Shown: positions 30,291 through 42,680 of the stretch, piece by piece
How positions within the stretch are numbered: position 1 is the first letter of the stretch
How the letters are laid out: every line of letters begins with the position of its first letter
Notes under the pieces: model-generated
What the model was told of the DNA's origin: nothing
Seen by the model: only the letters and a program-made list of their open reading frames with translations
The model's database searches: none
Source: Gentiana macrophylla
Lineage: Eukaryota; Streptophyta; Magnoliopsida; Gentianales; Gentianaceae
Direction of reading: 5' to 3'
Assembly (NCBI GenBank): GCA_026214975.1
Contig: CM047807.1
Span: 69,171,824-69,235,823 of the forward strand
DNA length: 64,000 nucleotides
Translations under genes and position numbers: made by a program

Positions 30291-32230
30291 AACAAATTAA
30301 GCAAGTTTAGGTACCCAACACTGTTTGGGTCCATACGTGTTAGCCGTCATGCCTCCTACTCCAAGTGTATATCCAAAGGATTTTCTTCTTGGAGGGTTGA
30401 AGTCAACAACCTCATATGTATAAGGCCTGGCAGAATAACTTCTAATAGATTTGATAAAAGTATTATGATACATTTCTCTATATTTTGGTGTCTTATTATC
30501 CTGTTTCACTTTCTAAAATACAGAAAATGACATATTTTCATATTGTCTTCTGTATCTGGGACCATGCCTTTTCTAGCTTTCCCATGTACATTTGGCCTTG
30601 TATGAAATGGTTTTCTCTTGTATTTTGGAGTTGGAACATTCCAATCATCTTCTGAGGGGTAAAGTATACATTTACCTTTCAGTATACATTTGCCCTTAGT
30701 AGGCTGGTAAGATGATTTACTCTATGGAGTGACTGCACTGGTTTTTGACTTCGCTAGTGCAGGATGAGTAGTTCAAACTATGGTCTGTCCTTTTCTAAAT
30801 TTAGGTCCAATTTTGGTACTTAGTTATGATTTGTTTTGTCCATTGCTTCCTTTCTCATCTTGACTATTGTAGCCAAGACCCGATCGAGATCCAAACAATT
30901 TTGGGGGTTCGTAAGCTAGTGCATTAAGTGGTGCAGTGATGGCCTCAGCTGGTAGGGAAGTTTCCTTAGATGGTCTGTTAGCATCAGATGAGTGATCATC
31001 TGATGTTTGTTATTCTCCCTTACTAGATGATTCAACTTTTAGTTTATCCAGTTCTTTCTTTAATCTTTTATTTTCCTCATTTACATTCTTACATTCTTGT
31101 TTCAAAATTTCATGAGCTGTTTGAATTTCTTCAAATCTACTCATGAGATTTTGAATTAGATTTGCAGAATCTAGTGTAAAGATAGAAGATTGTGCAGTGT
31201 CAGATGTGGATGAATTAGATGAATATGAACTAAATAGTACCTCTGTTTCATCCATTTCCTTAGCTATTAGACATAAACAAGCTTTGTCATTGTCTGAGAT
31301 GGTGCCTTCACCATCATCTAAATCATTATCTGATGATTTTGCTGCATCACTTTGACTTTTTATTTCATCCTTTAATGCTTTCCTGCTCTGCCTCTTGTCT
31401 GATGATTTGTATCTCTTCTTTTCTTCATCTTTGTCTTTTTCTTCTGGACAATCAGCCTTGAATGGTCCTTTATTTTTCTAGTTGAAGCATCTGAATTCAT
31501 CATCCTTTTTCTTCATGTTTTTGCTTGAATTTGACTTCTTATTTGATCAACAATGCCACTTGCTCTTTCATTTCTTGTGTCTCTTTGCTGGTTGACTCTG
31601 ATGATTTACTCTGTTTGGGTGAAACCAGTGCTCTGGCCTTGTTTTTCTCTTTTGGTGAACCTTCCTCTTTGTTCAACTAAAATTCTTGAGCTTTTAGTTA
31701 TGACATTACGGTCAGTGTATATGTATTGGCAAGATCCAACGTGCCTTTAAGCATTGATGTGATGATCCTCCATCTTTCAAGTATACCTCTCAAGATTTTA
31801 CAAACAAACTTCTTTTTGTGGATATGTGTGTCCAAGCTACTGCAGTTCACTGATAATGCTTGAGAATCTATTATCCATTCGATCAACAGATTCAGCTGTC
31901 TTCATTTTGAAGGTTTGCAACTTCTGTTTTGCAAAATATATTTTATTTTCTTTGATTGCCTTTGATCCATCATTGACTAGAGCCATCTTGTCCCACATAG
32001 CTTTTGCAGTCTTGCAATCTTTAATCCTCATGAACAAATTTCTATCCCGCGTCTTCAAGATCATATCCTTTGCAATAAAATCAAGATTTGCTCTTCTTCT
32101 ATCATCCTTGGTCCAATCCTTCTTTGGATTTTCAATTTATTTTCCTTGATTTGGACCTGTGGTCTCCACAGTTGTGATTTTGATGGGACCATCATTGATA
32201 ACATCCAGCATCTCCTAATGAGTTGCTGCA
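30291..32230 (-). pseudogene. Sirevirus gag remnant (element B)
   Basis: Minus frames from 32230 leftward. 32064-31837 has the UBN2-type gag pattern (RIKDCKTAKAMWDKMA, KQKLQTFKMK, DRMDNRFSSII). A CCHC knuckle near 31500-31450 is degenerate: Cys-x2-stop and a His-to-Pro change. An acidic/Ser region follows, then a coiled coil with KNVNEENKRLKKELDKLK (31255-31010). The gag end carries GPKQCWVPKLA at 30297-30330, the Sirevirus signature before protease. Multiple stops exist. Gag normally packages element RNA. The frame begins close to the primer-binding site at 32431, consistent with a leader of about 200 bp. Confidence 0.75.
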
Positions 32231-32430
32231 AGATAGGATAACATTCTTATTTGGTATTCTTAGAAATTATTAACATTGAAAACATGGACTTTAGATATAT
32301 AATTTGAAGAGTCCATTATTATAGACAGGCAGATGTATATTTAAAACAACGATTTGAGAAACTACTTTGAATGTGTGTGATCTCCTTTTTACCAGAAATC
32401 AGATATGAACAGGTTCTGAACTAGGAACAT

Positions 32431-32442
32431 GCTCCGATACCA
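32431..32442 (-). other. Primer-binding site of element B
   Basis: TGGTATCGGAGC on the minus strand, one mismatch from the tRNA-iMet site TGGTATCAGAGC and two bases from the LTR. Confidence 0.75.
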
Positions 32443-32444
32443 AT

Positions 32445-32640
32445 TGTTGGTCCAAGAGAAGCATGAAAATATAGTCGATTGGGGGGGGGAATGACTATAT
32501 TGAATGACTATATTTGGATTAAGTTTCAAAAGGTTTATATTGGTTGTTCCCATGTCTTAGATTAGTTTGTTTCTTAGGTTAGATTACTTGAAAAACTTTT
32601 CTTATTTAAAAGCTTTTAGGCATAAGTCTTTTCGCTTTTA
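32445..32640 (-). repeat. 5' LTR of element B, inner fragment
   Basis: Begins TGTTGGTCC and has a G9 run at 32481-32489, like other Sirevirus LTR ends. It is cut at about 32640 by decayed Athila sequence. The rest of the LTR seems to lie at 38165-39453. The boundary is approximate. Confidence 0.6.
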
Positions 32641-33290
32641 ATCTCGCTTTCAATTTCGTTAATCTTAGTTTTTAGGTGGATAAGTCCTTTAAGAAAAAGG
32701 AAGAGAAGTTTGTGAGATGGAAGGATAAGGAGGATGAGGCGATAAAGAATCAAGCTTACAGTGGAATGATAAAGCCCTTCCTTATCCACCAAAAAAGGAA
32801 GAGAGAGCCTCGCCAAAGACAAGCAAGATGATGGGGGTGAGTGAGGATACTTAGGACACTAAAGTGAGTATGCCTTAGCCGAGGTATTGTCCAAATGCCT
32901 AAATGTACTAAGCATCTTAAAGAATTTCTGGAGCAAAGAGAAAGCTTCAGGATGGTCAAGAAGTGTTTCGAGAAGATTGCGCGATGGTTTCACGTAAAAT
33001 TGTCATGTTTAGGTGATTCCTCGCACCTTCAATCTCCTCGTGAGATCGAAGGCCATTTATTCAAAATGTCTTATGCGACTGGGGCCTCCATCAATGTGAT
33101 GCCATTAAATGTATGCAAGAAGCTCGGCTAGACAAAAGAATGCAAGAACGCCCCATTTCTCTTCGGGATGGTAGACAAATCTAGTCGCATCGCAGCCGGT
33201 TGTGTAGCTAATGTTCTCCTTCAAGTTGAACATTTGGTCTTCCCTACCGATTGGGTTATTCTAGACTATCCACCTGATAAATGAGATGCC
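32641..33290 (+). pseudogene. Athila-type gag end and protease remnant
   Basis: From about 32690 the sequence is rich in Lys, Glu and Arg codons, typical of the gag-protease linker. 32895-33131 leads to GHLFKMSYATGASINVMPLNVCKKLG. Athila proteases have CDLGASINVMPLSVYKKLGLG here, so the catalytic Asp is lost (Ala). Reading continues to about 33290 (VADLVFPTDWVILD-like) across stops. I see no LTR or primer-binding site upstream, so the element is truncated on the left. Confidence 0.7.
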
Positions 33291-34200
33291 TCTACTTCTA
33301 GGCCGAACCTTTTAGACACTTCTAACGCCTCATCGACTTCCTCTGCAGCGATGATTACATTTAGAGTCGGTGACACATCCGCTACCTTCACACGAGGACA
33401 CATCCTCGAAAGAGCCGTAATTGATGAAATATCGCTTGTCGGGCTTATATGAGGACGGAGGAGATGCCTATTATGAAGATGCAAATGGAGCTTACAGAGA
33501 TAGGTGTTTTTGAAGTCATGGATATTGAGGATCCGGGCCGATCGCGGACCATCTTCTAATTCATTTCAAGCCATAGGCATTGACGAGTCATCTTCACTCG
33601 CCACACCGAGCCCTGTTATTTGAGTTAAGCATGGAGATGCCAAGTTTACGAACGATGATTTCAAAGAATCGAAGTCAGGAAGACTTCATCCCTGGTGAAG
33701 GTTAAGCTCTGACGGGTAGTCGGACGAGGTAGAGTTTCTGAGAGAAGCTACCATTGGGAAGTAGATGATCGGGATGAGTTAGCGTAAGAGCTTAAAGATG
33801 AAGAGTTAAGGAAAATGATCGATCACAAGAAAAAGGAAGCAAGTGTTGACCGGAGGATTCCGATGGATGATTTGATCCAAGACTTTCTCGGGTTGAGCCT
33901 CGGGAAGATGAGGTGTTCTATCACAACCACTTCAAGCTCATAAGGAGAAAGGTGGCCCGTTAAAGTCTAGTATCGAGCAACCACTCATCGATTTAGAGCT
34001 CAAACCGCTCCAAACACCTTAAGTATATCTTTCTTAAGGATGGAGATAAATTGCCTTTGATCATTTCTTCAAACTCGACTCGAGCAAGAAGCACACTGAT
34101 AAGTGCTTAAGAAAAACATCCTCGCGCTCGGTTGGCAAGTGGGTGATATCCGAGGATCACCCTGTACATATGCATGCATAAACCGAACGGAGGAAGGAGC
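33291..34200. other. Decayed Athila linker between protease and RT
   Basis: Fragmented, Glu/Asp/Arg-coding sequence on the plus strand with many stops. No domain recognisable. By position it is the protease-RT linker. Confidence 0.4.
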
Positions 34201-35520
34201 TAAAAAGGTAAGACAACCTCAGGCCAAGGTCGAATCCGCGATATGCAAGAGGTTGTCAAGCATGAGGTTATAAAGTGGCTTGACATGGGAATCATCTACG
34301 CAATCGCCGAGAATGAGTGGGTCACCCTACTCAAGTTGTGCCAAAGCATGGCGGCATTACGGTTGAAAAGAATGAAAAGGGAGGAAGTTTCCCACGCCTC
34401 GCGGATCAAGCACAGAGTCTCAGACGACTATCGTGAGACTTAATGAGGTGACCGCCAAGGACCACTTTCCCTACCCTTCATTGACCACTAATTGAACGAC
34501 CGAGTGGTCATGTGTATTATTGTTTCTTGATGGCTATTCGGCTACTTCCAGATAGCCATTGATCCTAATGACCAAGAGAAGACAACTTTATGTGTCCATC
34601 TCGGTACTTTTGCTTTCGTAGAATGCCATTCGGTCTATGCAATGCACCCGCGACTTTTCAACGGTGCATGTTGGCCATTTTTGATGGACTTGTTGAGCAA
34701 TGCATGGAAGTCTTCATGGATGACTTTCACCACGGCGATAGCTTTGATGAAATCTTAAGGAATCTAGATATGGTACTCCAACGCTGCGCTGAGAAGAATC
34801 TGGTGCTTAATCGAAAATGCCATTTTCTAGTAGACGGCGAATCGCTTTGGGACATAAGGTGTCCAATGTCGGTATTCAAGTTGATAAGGCTAAGGTCGGC
34901 TTATTGAAAAGATGACGTACTCCAAAGACAAAGGAAAGAGGTACGAGGTTTTCTAGACACGCTGGCTTCTACCGGGCGCTTTCATTGAGACTTTTCTACG
35001 ATTGCCAAGCCTTTATCAAATCTCTGGTGAAAGAAGATGTCGGTTTCTTGTTCGATGGCGCAAAGAAGCTTTCAATTGTCTCAAGGATGCTTTATCGCTG
35101 CCCTCTATTTTAGTTGCACCTGATCGACCAAGCCTTCGAGTTGATGTGCGATGCCTCTAATTATGCAAGAGCGCAGCTTTAGGTCAAAGAGTTGATAAAA
35201 GGTTCAGCCCATTTATTATGCGAGTCGCATTTTTAACCCTGGCTCAATGCAATTACACTACGATCGAGAAGGAATTTTAGCCGTCTGCCTTTGCCATTGA
35301 CAAGTTTAGAAGCTATCTTCTCGGTCTCAAGTGATTGTATGGACAGATCATGCAGCCTTTACGCTACCTTATGGATAAAGCAGATGCCAAACCAAGGTTA
35401 CTTAGATGGATTTTAATTCTACAAGAGTTTGACCTTGTGATCAAAGATAAGAAAGGTAGTGAGAATATTGTGGCCGATCATTTATCTCGCTTAGTAACGA
35501 GGGTGCGTAAAATCACAATG
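34200..35520 (+). pseudogene. Athila-type reverse transcriptase and RNase H remnant
   Basis: RT begins about 34243 (VVKHEVIKWLDMGIIYAI). 34590-34860 gives RRMPFGLCNAPATFQRCM and the catalytic FMDDF in the canonical order, then LRNLDMVLQRCAEKNLVLN. RNase H follows: FELMCDAS near 35140, LGQRVDKRFSPF, IEKEF, then [13 protein letters not shown] at 35460-35500. RT copies element RNA to DNA. Stops and frameshifts occur every 100-300 bp, so this is old. Wording is Athila-like throughout, unlike the chromovirus pol at 45120. Confidence 0.8.
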
Positions 35521-36660
35521 ATATAGGCATTGATTTCCGATCGAGCAATTGATGAAGCTTGAAACGGTTAGGTCAGTGGGTATGTCGACTCACGCCAACT
35601 ATTTAAGCTTGAGTGGTCATTTAGAAGACATGACGATCGTGAGAAGAAAAGTTCTTTTCTCGATCTTAAATATCTCGCATGGGAAGATCCTTATTTGTTC
35701 AAAGTCCAGAAAGACGGGTTGCTTCGACGGTGTGTTCCTGAGCATGATCATGGGATATCTTAGAACAATGACATAAATGATTCCACCGAGGTCACTATGG
35801 AACACCAAGACGGTTGCAAAGATTCTTCAAGCCGATTCTACCGCCGACTCGCTTAAAGATGCGCAAGCCTTTTGTAAAGGTTGTGATAGTGCGCGTAGAA
35901 CTCGAAGGCAGAGTAGTCGGATGGAAATGCCACTTAAGCCCATTCTTGAATGCGCAAGTTTTCATGTAATGTGGGCATAGATTTTACGGGACCCTTTCCA
36001 TCCTCACGTGGTAATAAGTATATCCTCGCCTGTGTGGATTATGTTTCAAAGTGGGTCGAGGCCATAGCTACTCAAACTAATGATCACAAGGTTGTAAAGA
36101 AATTCTTGCAAAAGAATATCTTTACTAGATTCGCCGTCCGAGAGCACTCATTGCTGATGAAGGTACTCACTTTTGCAATGCGCCGCTTGACAAGATCCTT
36201 GAGAGATATGGTGTCAAACATAAGATTGGTACACCATATCATCCTCAAACCAAGGGCCAAGTCGAGGTAAGCAACCGTGAGCTTGAAAAGAATTTTGGAG
36301 AAGACCGTGAACAATAATCGATCTAATTGAGTCTTAAGTTGATGACGCGCTGTGGGCTTATCGTGATCGCATTCAAAACCCCGATGGGTACGCTACCCTT
36401 CCAAATGGTCTATGGCAAAGCTTGTCATTTAATTGTCGAACTTGAGCACGAGAGCTTTCGGGCAATTAAATTCTTAAATTTCGATAGCCAACTCGCGGGG
36501 AGAAACGGGTTGTTACAATTGAACGAGCTCGATTTAATTCAGACTCCGTGGCATACGAGAATGCTAAACTCAAAGAAAGAGAGAACTAAGATACTCCATG
36601 ACGCTAAGATCAAGGACCTGAGAATTCAAAGTTGGTGAAATGGCTTTACTTATAATACCG
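35521..36660 (+). pseudogene. Athila-type integrase remnant
   Basis: Zinc-binding part near 35880 (FCKGCDSARR). Core starts [30 protein letters not shown] (35970-36060, first catalytic Asp), then [12 protein letters not shown]. After a frameshift come [34 protein letters not shown] (36190-36290, catalytic Glu region) and LPFQMVYGKACHLIVELEH (36380-36450). The tail ends about 36638. Stops and frameshifts make it inactive. Confidence 0.8.
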
Positions 36661-38164
36661 CACTTCACTTGTTTCTCGGTAAGCTAAAGTCTAGTGGTCC
36701 GTCCCTTTGAGATTCTCGAGGTTAATCCAAGTGGAGTAATTACTTTGAACGGGTATGGTAATCAAGCTTTTAAAGTGAATGGCCATCGACTTAAGAAATA
36801 TTTCGGGCAACCAAAGGAAAAGCCCTAGATTCTTTATTTCCAAAGAAGAGACGAGAGTACAGATGTCCCGATTTGTAAAGAGGTTCCATCTTATTTCTTT
36901 GAGTCGATGATGATGACGTTCCTATATCCACCCGTAAGATACCTCTTCGTTGAGACTTCTCGATCATACCACTCATGCCTATGCCTATCGTGGGCGCAAG
37001 AACAAAGAAGAAGAGAGTCGTTGTCGCTTGAGAGAAAAGTTTAATGAACTTATTGCACACTTGACTTGTTGTTGTGGTGAAAATCATTTCCGCCCCAAAG
37101 GCTCCTCGATTCGACATCGAGGTGGCGGTAGTCAAACCAAAGTGGCCCGATCCGGTTGATCTCTTGAACTTTGTGTCAAGCTATTGACATTAAAAGAGCG
37201 CTCCTAGTGAGGCAACCTAGTTTTCTTTGTTTGTTTTCTTTTCTTAGTTTGTTTTATTGTATTGAAATACTACTTTAGTTGATTTTGTGTTGATGGTTAT
37301 TCCTCTTACGCTCATTGTAAGTGTTTTGTGTTATGTGTTGCTCATATACCCTGTGGTATTTTGAGATTATATGGTATGTCGAAAGTGTTGCGTATACTTT
37401 TGAGGTGTTCACAAGCTTTTATGTCCAGTTGTTGTCTATTCGAAGTTGTTATGTATATTCATGCTCCGCCTCGACTTCCGCCAACTTTCATCCGACAACC
37501 AATCGTTGAAACCAATAAGTTTTCTTTTCTTTTATATTGGCACATTCTCGAGGACATAATGTGATTTGGCGTGGGGTGTTTGGGTATGTTTTTATGCTAT
37601 ATCCTTTGAAATATGAGTGAATGTTAAATTTTTGCTAAATTTAAAATTTTTTTAAGAGTCTCGAGCATATAATTGGAACTAGATGCTTGCTAGTTGTAGT
37701 TTTCTAACGATGATAGTATGTGACTTAGTGAGATAATTATAGCATGTTTTACTTTTATGGAGATAGTTTCGCTTTTTCACTCAATGAAAGCCTTTGATTT
37801 TGAAGCATGACTTTTGAACTATATCCTTTCATTATTTTTAATGATTTATCTTTATAAGGTCAAGATAGTAACACCTTAGTTAGACCGTGTAATGTGAATA
37901 TCATTAAGTTTGAATGTGATGAGTGAGATGTGACTTATGACTTTGAAAGTGAATAAATAAAGTGAGTGAGCAATTATTTAATAAATACGTTTGTCGGAAG
38001 CTGGTCGATGATTGGAGTGCGGTGGGGCGTTATCTCGAAATGTCCTATACCACTATGATGACCAATGGCTCACGATAATCGTGAGAAGCTACCTTATGAT
38101 TTGAGTAAGGTAGGTGTTATCACGTAAATGTCCTATTCTACTATGACGGGTAAGAGCTATATTC
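36661..38164. other. Trailing region of the Athila remnant, no LTR visible
   Basis: 36660-37160 may still be the end of pol (FEILEVNPSGVI-like pieces, a CCGENHFRPKG segment). After that comes A/T-rich non-coding sequence with a G-rich tract at 37569-37590 (GGCGTGGGGTGTTTGGG) that could be a polypurine tract. I find no LTR ends. The switch to Sirevirus LTR sequence is placed at about 38165 by similarity only. Confidence 0.4.
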
Positions 38165-39453
38165 GACAAGCGCCAAATTTGTGATTGGTTCAAAGTGGTT
38201 CAAGCACACGCATAATATAAATAAAGTGAAGTAAAGAAATGTTGTAAAGTAAAGTGCAGTAAGTAAATGAACACAAAGGTTTATCATGGTTCAGGGTGGA
38301 GTAATCCCTTAATCCACTCTTCTCATGTGATGATTGGAGGAATTCAGTATTGTCTTTCCCCAATACAATAGTTATTATTGTCCTTGGATACACAAGCTTC
38401 ACAATCTCCAGACTATCACTCACTTGCTGCAAAAACATCAGTGACTCAGTCTTCCACACTGCTCCTTGAGAACAAATCCTTCAGCAGCTATCACCTCAAG
38501 GGTGCAATTCCTTCTCAGCCAATCTGATTCAATTTCTTTAGTTTGGTGTGAATTGGATTCACAGAATCTTGATCAGACTCAGTTCTTGATATATATTTGA
38601 TGCTCTTTTTCCTGAGTTGATCTTCTAGATATATCTTTTAGTTCTTAAAGAAGGCTTGTGATATTGATAGAGTTTTAGCACTTCGTGTTCTTTGATCTTT
38701 CCGTGTGTATTATTTTTTTTTTGTATTTATGTCAATGCCTTTAATTTATAGCCTTGATTTCTTTGAATTGAAAATTCATCTGTTGGCTATTTAATTCTCA
38801 GAATCATCCTTGATTCTGGTTTGATATAATCCTCATTGATTTTGGTGATCCGGATTTTCTTCAAACACTCATCATTAAATCCGTCCTTGATTAATTTTGC
38901 ATTAATTTCTTGATCTTCGATTTAATTATATTGCAAATCTTATGAGTATCATATTTGTCATCCTTGGATGTTCCTATCATTACTTCAACATTGAGATACG
39001 CTTCACATAATTCTTTTAGTCAGCCGGCAGAACCATCACTTTGCCGGTTTGCTGTTTTTCCATCTACATTGATTACTGATGTCCAGTGTATATTTGTACT
39101 TCCCTGGTCGTTTATTTAGGTGAGATCAGTGTACACCATATTAAAATAATATATTCCATTACTTGTAATATGTATTAGACTTACCCAAGGTCATCACAGA
39201 CTTCCTTGGTTGTAACTCAGTACATAGGTCTTCACTTCACTGTGTTGGTTTCTTGGCTGTCTTCACTGAGCTGCTTCAAGGGCTTTATTGAGCCGGCCTA
39301 CCAGTCTATTACAATGCTTGTCTTAATCAACTTATACAACATGTCAGACTTCTAAGTAAAGCCTATACAAACATTACTGCTCATTTAGAATTATTTCAGG
39401 CTTGCTATAACAGCTAGTATGGCCATCATCAAAACAATAAAATGTTTCTAAGA
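38165..39453 (-). repeat. 5' LTR of element B, outer fragment
   Basis: It carries the Sirevirus LTR landmarks in order: an aaagtaaatgaacacaa block followed by ggtggagtaatccc (38250-38320), a flanking cttctc stretch, and CTTATACAAC followed by cagacttc (39330-39355). It ends AACAGCTAG...ATCATCAAAAC. The outer end is near TTTCTAAGA at 39453, corresponding to TTTCCAACA. No gene. Confidence 0.55.
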
Positions 39454-39537
39454 ATAATGTACCTCAAGTTGCCTATGTATCCTGTGTATGAATCATGAAT
39501 CAAGTCTCCGTAGTTCCTTAGGGATTGCTTACATAAG
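39454..39537 (-). mobile_element. End of a Ty3-type LTR (counterpart at 51326-51749)
   Basis: Read on the minus strand it contains GGAACTACGGAGACTTGATTC and GGATACATAGGCAACTTGAGG. In plant Ty3 (Tat-like) LTRs such text lies near the 3' end. It ends at the TSD GAGCC. The remaining left part of that LTR is at 51326-51749, whose last bases meet the same TSD on the other strand. Confidence 0.5.
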
Positions 39538-39542
39538 GAGCC
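39538..39542. repeat. Target-site duplication GAGCC of element Z (first copy)
   Basis: GAGCC on the plus strand. Its partner is GGCTC at 51750-51754, which is GAGCC on the minus strand. Confidence 0.75.
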
Positions 39543-39738
39543 TGATGTAATCCCCATTGAGATCAGAAACTTAGTAAATTTATTTAGAGTCTTTTATTCA
39601 TTTTTAGTTATTATTTCTTTTGTTTATGTGTTTATTTTCCCACAATGGTTAGATAATCTTTTATTTAGTAATTATTTTTGGTTATTGTTATATTGTCCCA
39701 CATTGCTAAATTAGCAATTGGTCTTGGTGTCTGTAGCC

Positions 39739-39747
39739 TATATAAAG
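39739..39747 (+). promoter_or_regulatory. Putative TATA box in the Z LTR
   Basis: TATATAAAG, conserved in the Z 3' LTR (minus strand, about 52018-52027). Confidence 0.55.
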
Positions 39748-39791
39748 ACATTTATGGTCTTTGTAATCAGAAGACAAATTTTGATATAAAT

Positions 39792-39796
39792 ATATT
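39792..39796. repeat. Target-site duplication ATATT of the chromovirus (first copy)
   Basis: Partner at 53647-53651 on the minus strand, also ATATT. Confidence 0.75.
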
Positions 39797-40619
39797 TGTA
39801 ATATTCCGATTTTCGGGAGAGGGCGGACGTGTCATTTTGCGAAAACGAAATATTATATCTTTTACCTTTTTGAGGATTTTAAGTGTGTTTATATGTAAAT
39901 GGCCAAAATATATATAAATAATTTGGAGAAAATAAGATTTTTATAATTTGGGAAAATAGTAAGAAATTATTATTTTGGGATTGTCTATTTAAAGAAAACA
40001 AATCTCATTAGTTCCCATAACCTAAATTATATCAGAAAATTATCCTACGCTCTGAGAATGGCGTGTGAGAGCAAAAATTAGGGTTGAGAGCTTTTCTTTC
40101 ACTTTCTAAGACGGATCATAACGGTTTTTAGATCAGAGTAGAGCAGCGGAATCGTCGTGAAGAGAGCGTCGATTCAACACCAGAAAGTTGGAGCTTTTCC
40201 TAAGGTATGTTTCAAGCCCTAGAGGCATTTTTGCTCGAGTTTAATGGATTTAAACTCTTAATTCGTATTTTTGTTGTTATAGAAGCATGTGATGAAATCT
40301 AATCATGTTTGGATTGATCATATAGGTTTTCTGCAGAGAGATCAGGTTTGTTGTAGATTTTTCATAGCTTTGAGTTGGAATTGCTTGCTTAAAAGGTAAG
40401 AGGCTCTTCTTACAATTTAGTTACGGTTTAGAGAGGATAGATCGTGTTTCGAAGCATTTTTGTATCACGGTTTAGGCCTATATGTTGTTTAAAGATTTAG
40501 AGATGTTATAAAATGAAAAGGTTATGCTTTTATGATGTTTTCTGAGGAAAATTGTGTAGAACGTGTTTGGGATAGAGTAGAGATCATAAAGTGTAGAAAA
40601 TTATGTTCTAGGGTTTAAA

Positions 40620-40870
40620 TGCGTACGCATTGAGTAGCAATGCACAAGCATTCGTGTTATAGGTTGTTTGGCTTTAGTTCCAGCGGGTGGAATGCACACA
40701 CATTCAATGGAATGAGCATGCATTCATGATTCAGGATGTTAAATCCATTTCACAGCGAGCACAATGCACACGCATTCAATGGAATGCGCACGCATTGCTG
40801 TTTCAGGATGTAAAGGTTTGCTCCCAGCATGATCAATGCGCACGCATTGGCTGGACAGCAACCCCCAGAA
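40620..40870. repeat. Cluster of AATGCGNNCGCATT-type half-palindromes
   Basis: At least seven units: ATGCGTACGCATT, AATGCACAAGCATT, AATGCACACACATT, AATGAGCATGCATT, AATGCACACGCATT, AATGCGCACGCATT twice. Another follows the solo LTR (near 42690). The same cluster is present in the inverted partner LTR at 54760-54970. Confidence 0.8.
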
Positions 40871-40871
40871 T

Positions 40872-40876
40872 GTTTA
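40872..40876. repeat. Target-site duplication GTTTA (left) of the solo LTR
   Basis: Perfect match with 42676-42680. Confidence 0.9.
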
Positions 40877-42675
40877 TGTTGGAAAGGTGTCCTAAACCCA
40901 ATCGGGTTGGACCGGATCCGACCGGGTCGAGTCGTTTACAGTCTATTTAGTTCATGTAATAACTTTATTATGATTAATAAATGCACTTATGTTATTATAT
41001 GTATTGTTTATCTTCATATTATTTGTTGTATATATATAGTAACATGCCTAGTGTCAAACTGTGATAGAGAAACCATGATAGAGATTATGGTTGATGAGAT
41101 CTCTAGTCACTGTAACAAGTTTGGTACTTAAATGTCTCTAGTCGATTGTACTGTCAAATAGGACATTGATAGTATAATCAGACTAGCACGTATTTGATGT
41201 CTACTATCTAATAGAAGGTAGGGATAGATCTCATCTATCGAACGGTAGAGACACTTGGACTGTACGTGGACGTGTATTAGATAATGCGTACGTTCACTGA
41301 CCCACTTACATTAAGTGTCACACTATGTGGTGGTTGTGTAATTTTCCTTAAGACCGGAGTCTTCATGGCATCACAATGTGGATTGTCATGCTTTGACACT
41401 ATTGAGATTTCCCCTAGCCATGGGTTGATCATGCGGCAGTGATTGGTATGATATTGAAGCATGCGGAGTATACATGATTGGTCATCCGAGGATCGCGTAT
41501 CCTATGATTGGGATCGATTATCCGAAATGGACTTCTTATATAGAATGTCTAGCTCTCGAGAATCTTTGCAAAGTGGGAGTATGCATGATATCAAGATTAT
41601 AAGATACGATCGTTAATGTATTGACACTTGAGATACGAACGTATGGATATTATTACAGCGATAGGATTGTAAGTTACACGGTAACTGCTTCACATGAAAG
41701 GTAGTATTCAATGCTTTTGACTCTTCCGATGATTGAGGGTCACGGTGTGTTGCTAGACGCTATCTCGTGATCGTTAGGCATGAAGGGCATTTTAGTAAAT
41801 TGCACTTTGTGTCTACGGCCAACATATTCGGAAGCCGATCGGGTCACACACATATGAACTTCGAGTCGGGTTAAAATGCGGTTATAGTTGATAACCAAAT
41901 AAGGAATGTTTATCTATAGACTATAAATGTTATAGTGGTAAATTAATATGGTGGTATTTATTTATTATGAATAAATAAAATACAAGATATTAATTATATA
42001 TAAATTATATTAATTAAAGAATATTCCGGAAGTCAATTTATTGACTATGGGGCGCCACCTCCAAGGGTATAGGATAAACTTGGTTTGTGCACTTTAATTA
42101 AAAAGATTACCATAATATTAATATAAGATATTAATTGATTTTGGAAAAATAGATTTATGGTAATAAGATAATTATATTCAATATAAGATATTGGCAAAAT
42201 TAATTATAATAAAAGAGATAAATCAATCTAGAAGATTTTCCTTATTTTATTGGGAAAAAGTTTTCTTCTCCTACACACATATAGGGGCGCCACCTCTAGC
42301 TATAAATAAGAGGTGGGTGTCAAGCTCTTTTGTACATCACAGTTGCATGTGCTCATAGTTCTTGTGTAAAATAGAGAGGATCCTATAGTGAGATAGAGAG
42401 AGGGGAAAACTGCCGGTCTAGCAACCGGAGTTTTCCAATAGCAATCCAAGGAGGATTCCGGCGAGGAGTTCGTGTGGATTAGCGATAGAGGCTGGACACG
42501 TGGACGGCTCGTGCACTGTACTACTCTCCGTTGGCGGTCAAAGCGACGATCTTATAGATCATCAAGGTATAACCATCAAACTACTTAACGTGTTTATTGC
42601 ATTAAACGAAGAACGATCTAGAAAAAATAAATAAAATTTTAAATTCCGTTGTGTTAAACTAGGGATTTCCTAACA
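40877..42675 (+). mobile_element. Solo copia LTR
   Basis: 1799 bp, TGTTGGAAAGG...GGATTTCCTAACA, flanked by GTTTA on both sides. No PBS, PPT or coding sequence is attached, so the internal region was lost by LTR-LTR recombination. It shares segments with the copia 3' LTR of the left part (1953-19549). The inverted partner of the host LTR has the empty site near 54786-54792. Confidence 0.9.
42301..42308 (+). promoter_or_regulatory. Putative TATA box of the solo LTR
   Basis: TATAAATA in an otherwise G/C-richer context (CACCTCTAGC...GAGGTGGG), about 375 bp before the LTR end. Confidence 0.6.
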
Positions 42676-42680
42676 GTTTA
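42676..42680. repeat. Target-site duplication GTTTA (right) of the solo LTR
   Basis: Perfect match with 40872-40876. Confidence 0.9.

Larger units (their letters stand above)
39543..39796 (+). repeat. Element Z 5' LTR, first half
   Basis: Begins TGATGTAATCCCC and is homologous, as reverse complement, to the right half of 51755-52223. It contains TATATAAAG at 39739-39747. It is interrupted after ATATT (39792-39796) by a chromovirus LTR. The second half lies on the minus strand at 53411-53651. Confidence 0.8.

Noticed and set aside
36791..37159. Overlapping frames on both strands after the Athila integrase as a new gene
   Set aside because: No domain, and they sit in a decayed pol tail; opposite-strand frames of similar length suggest chance.
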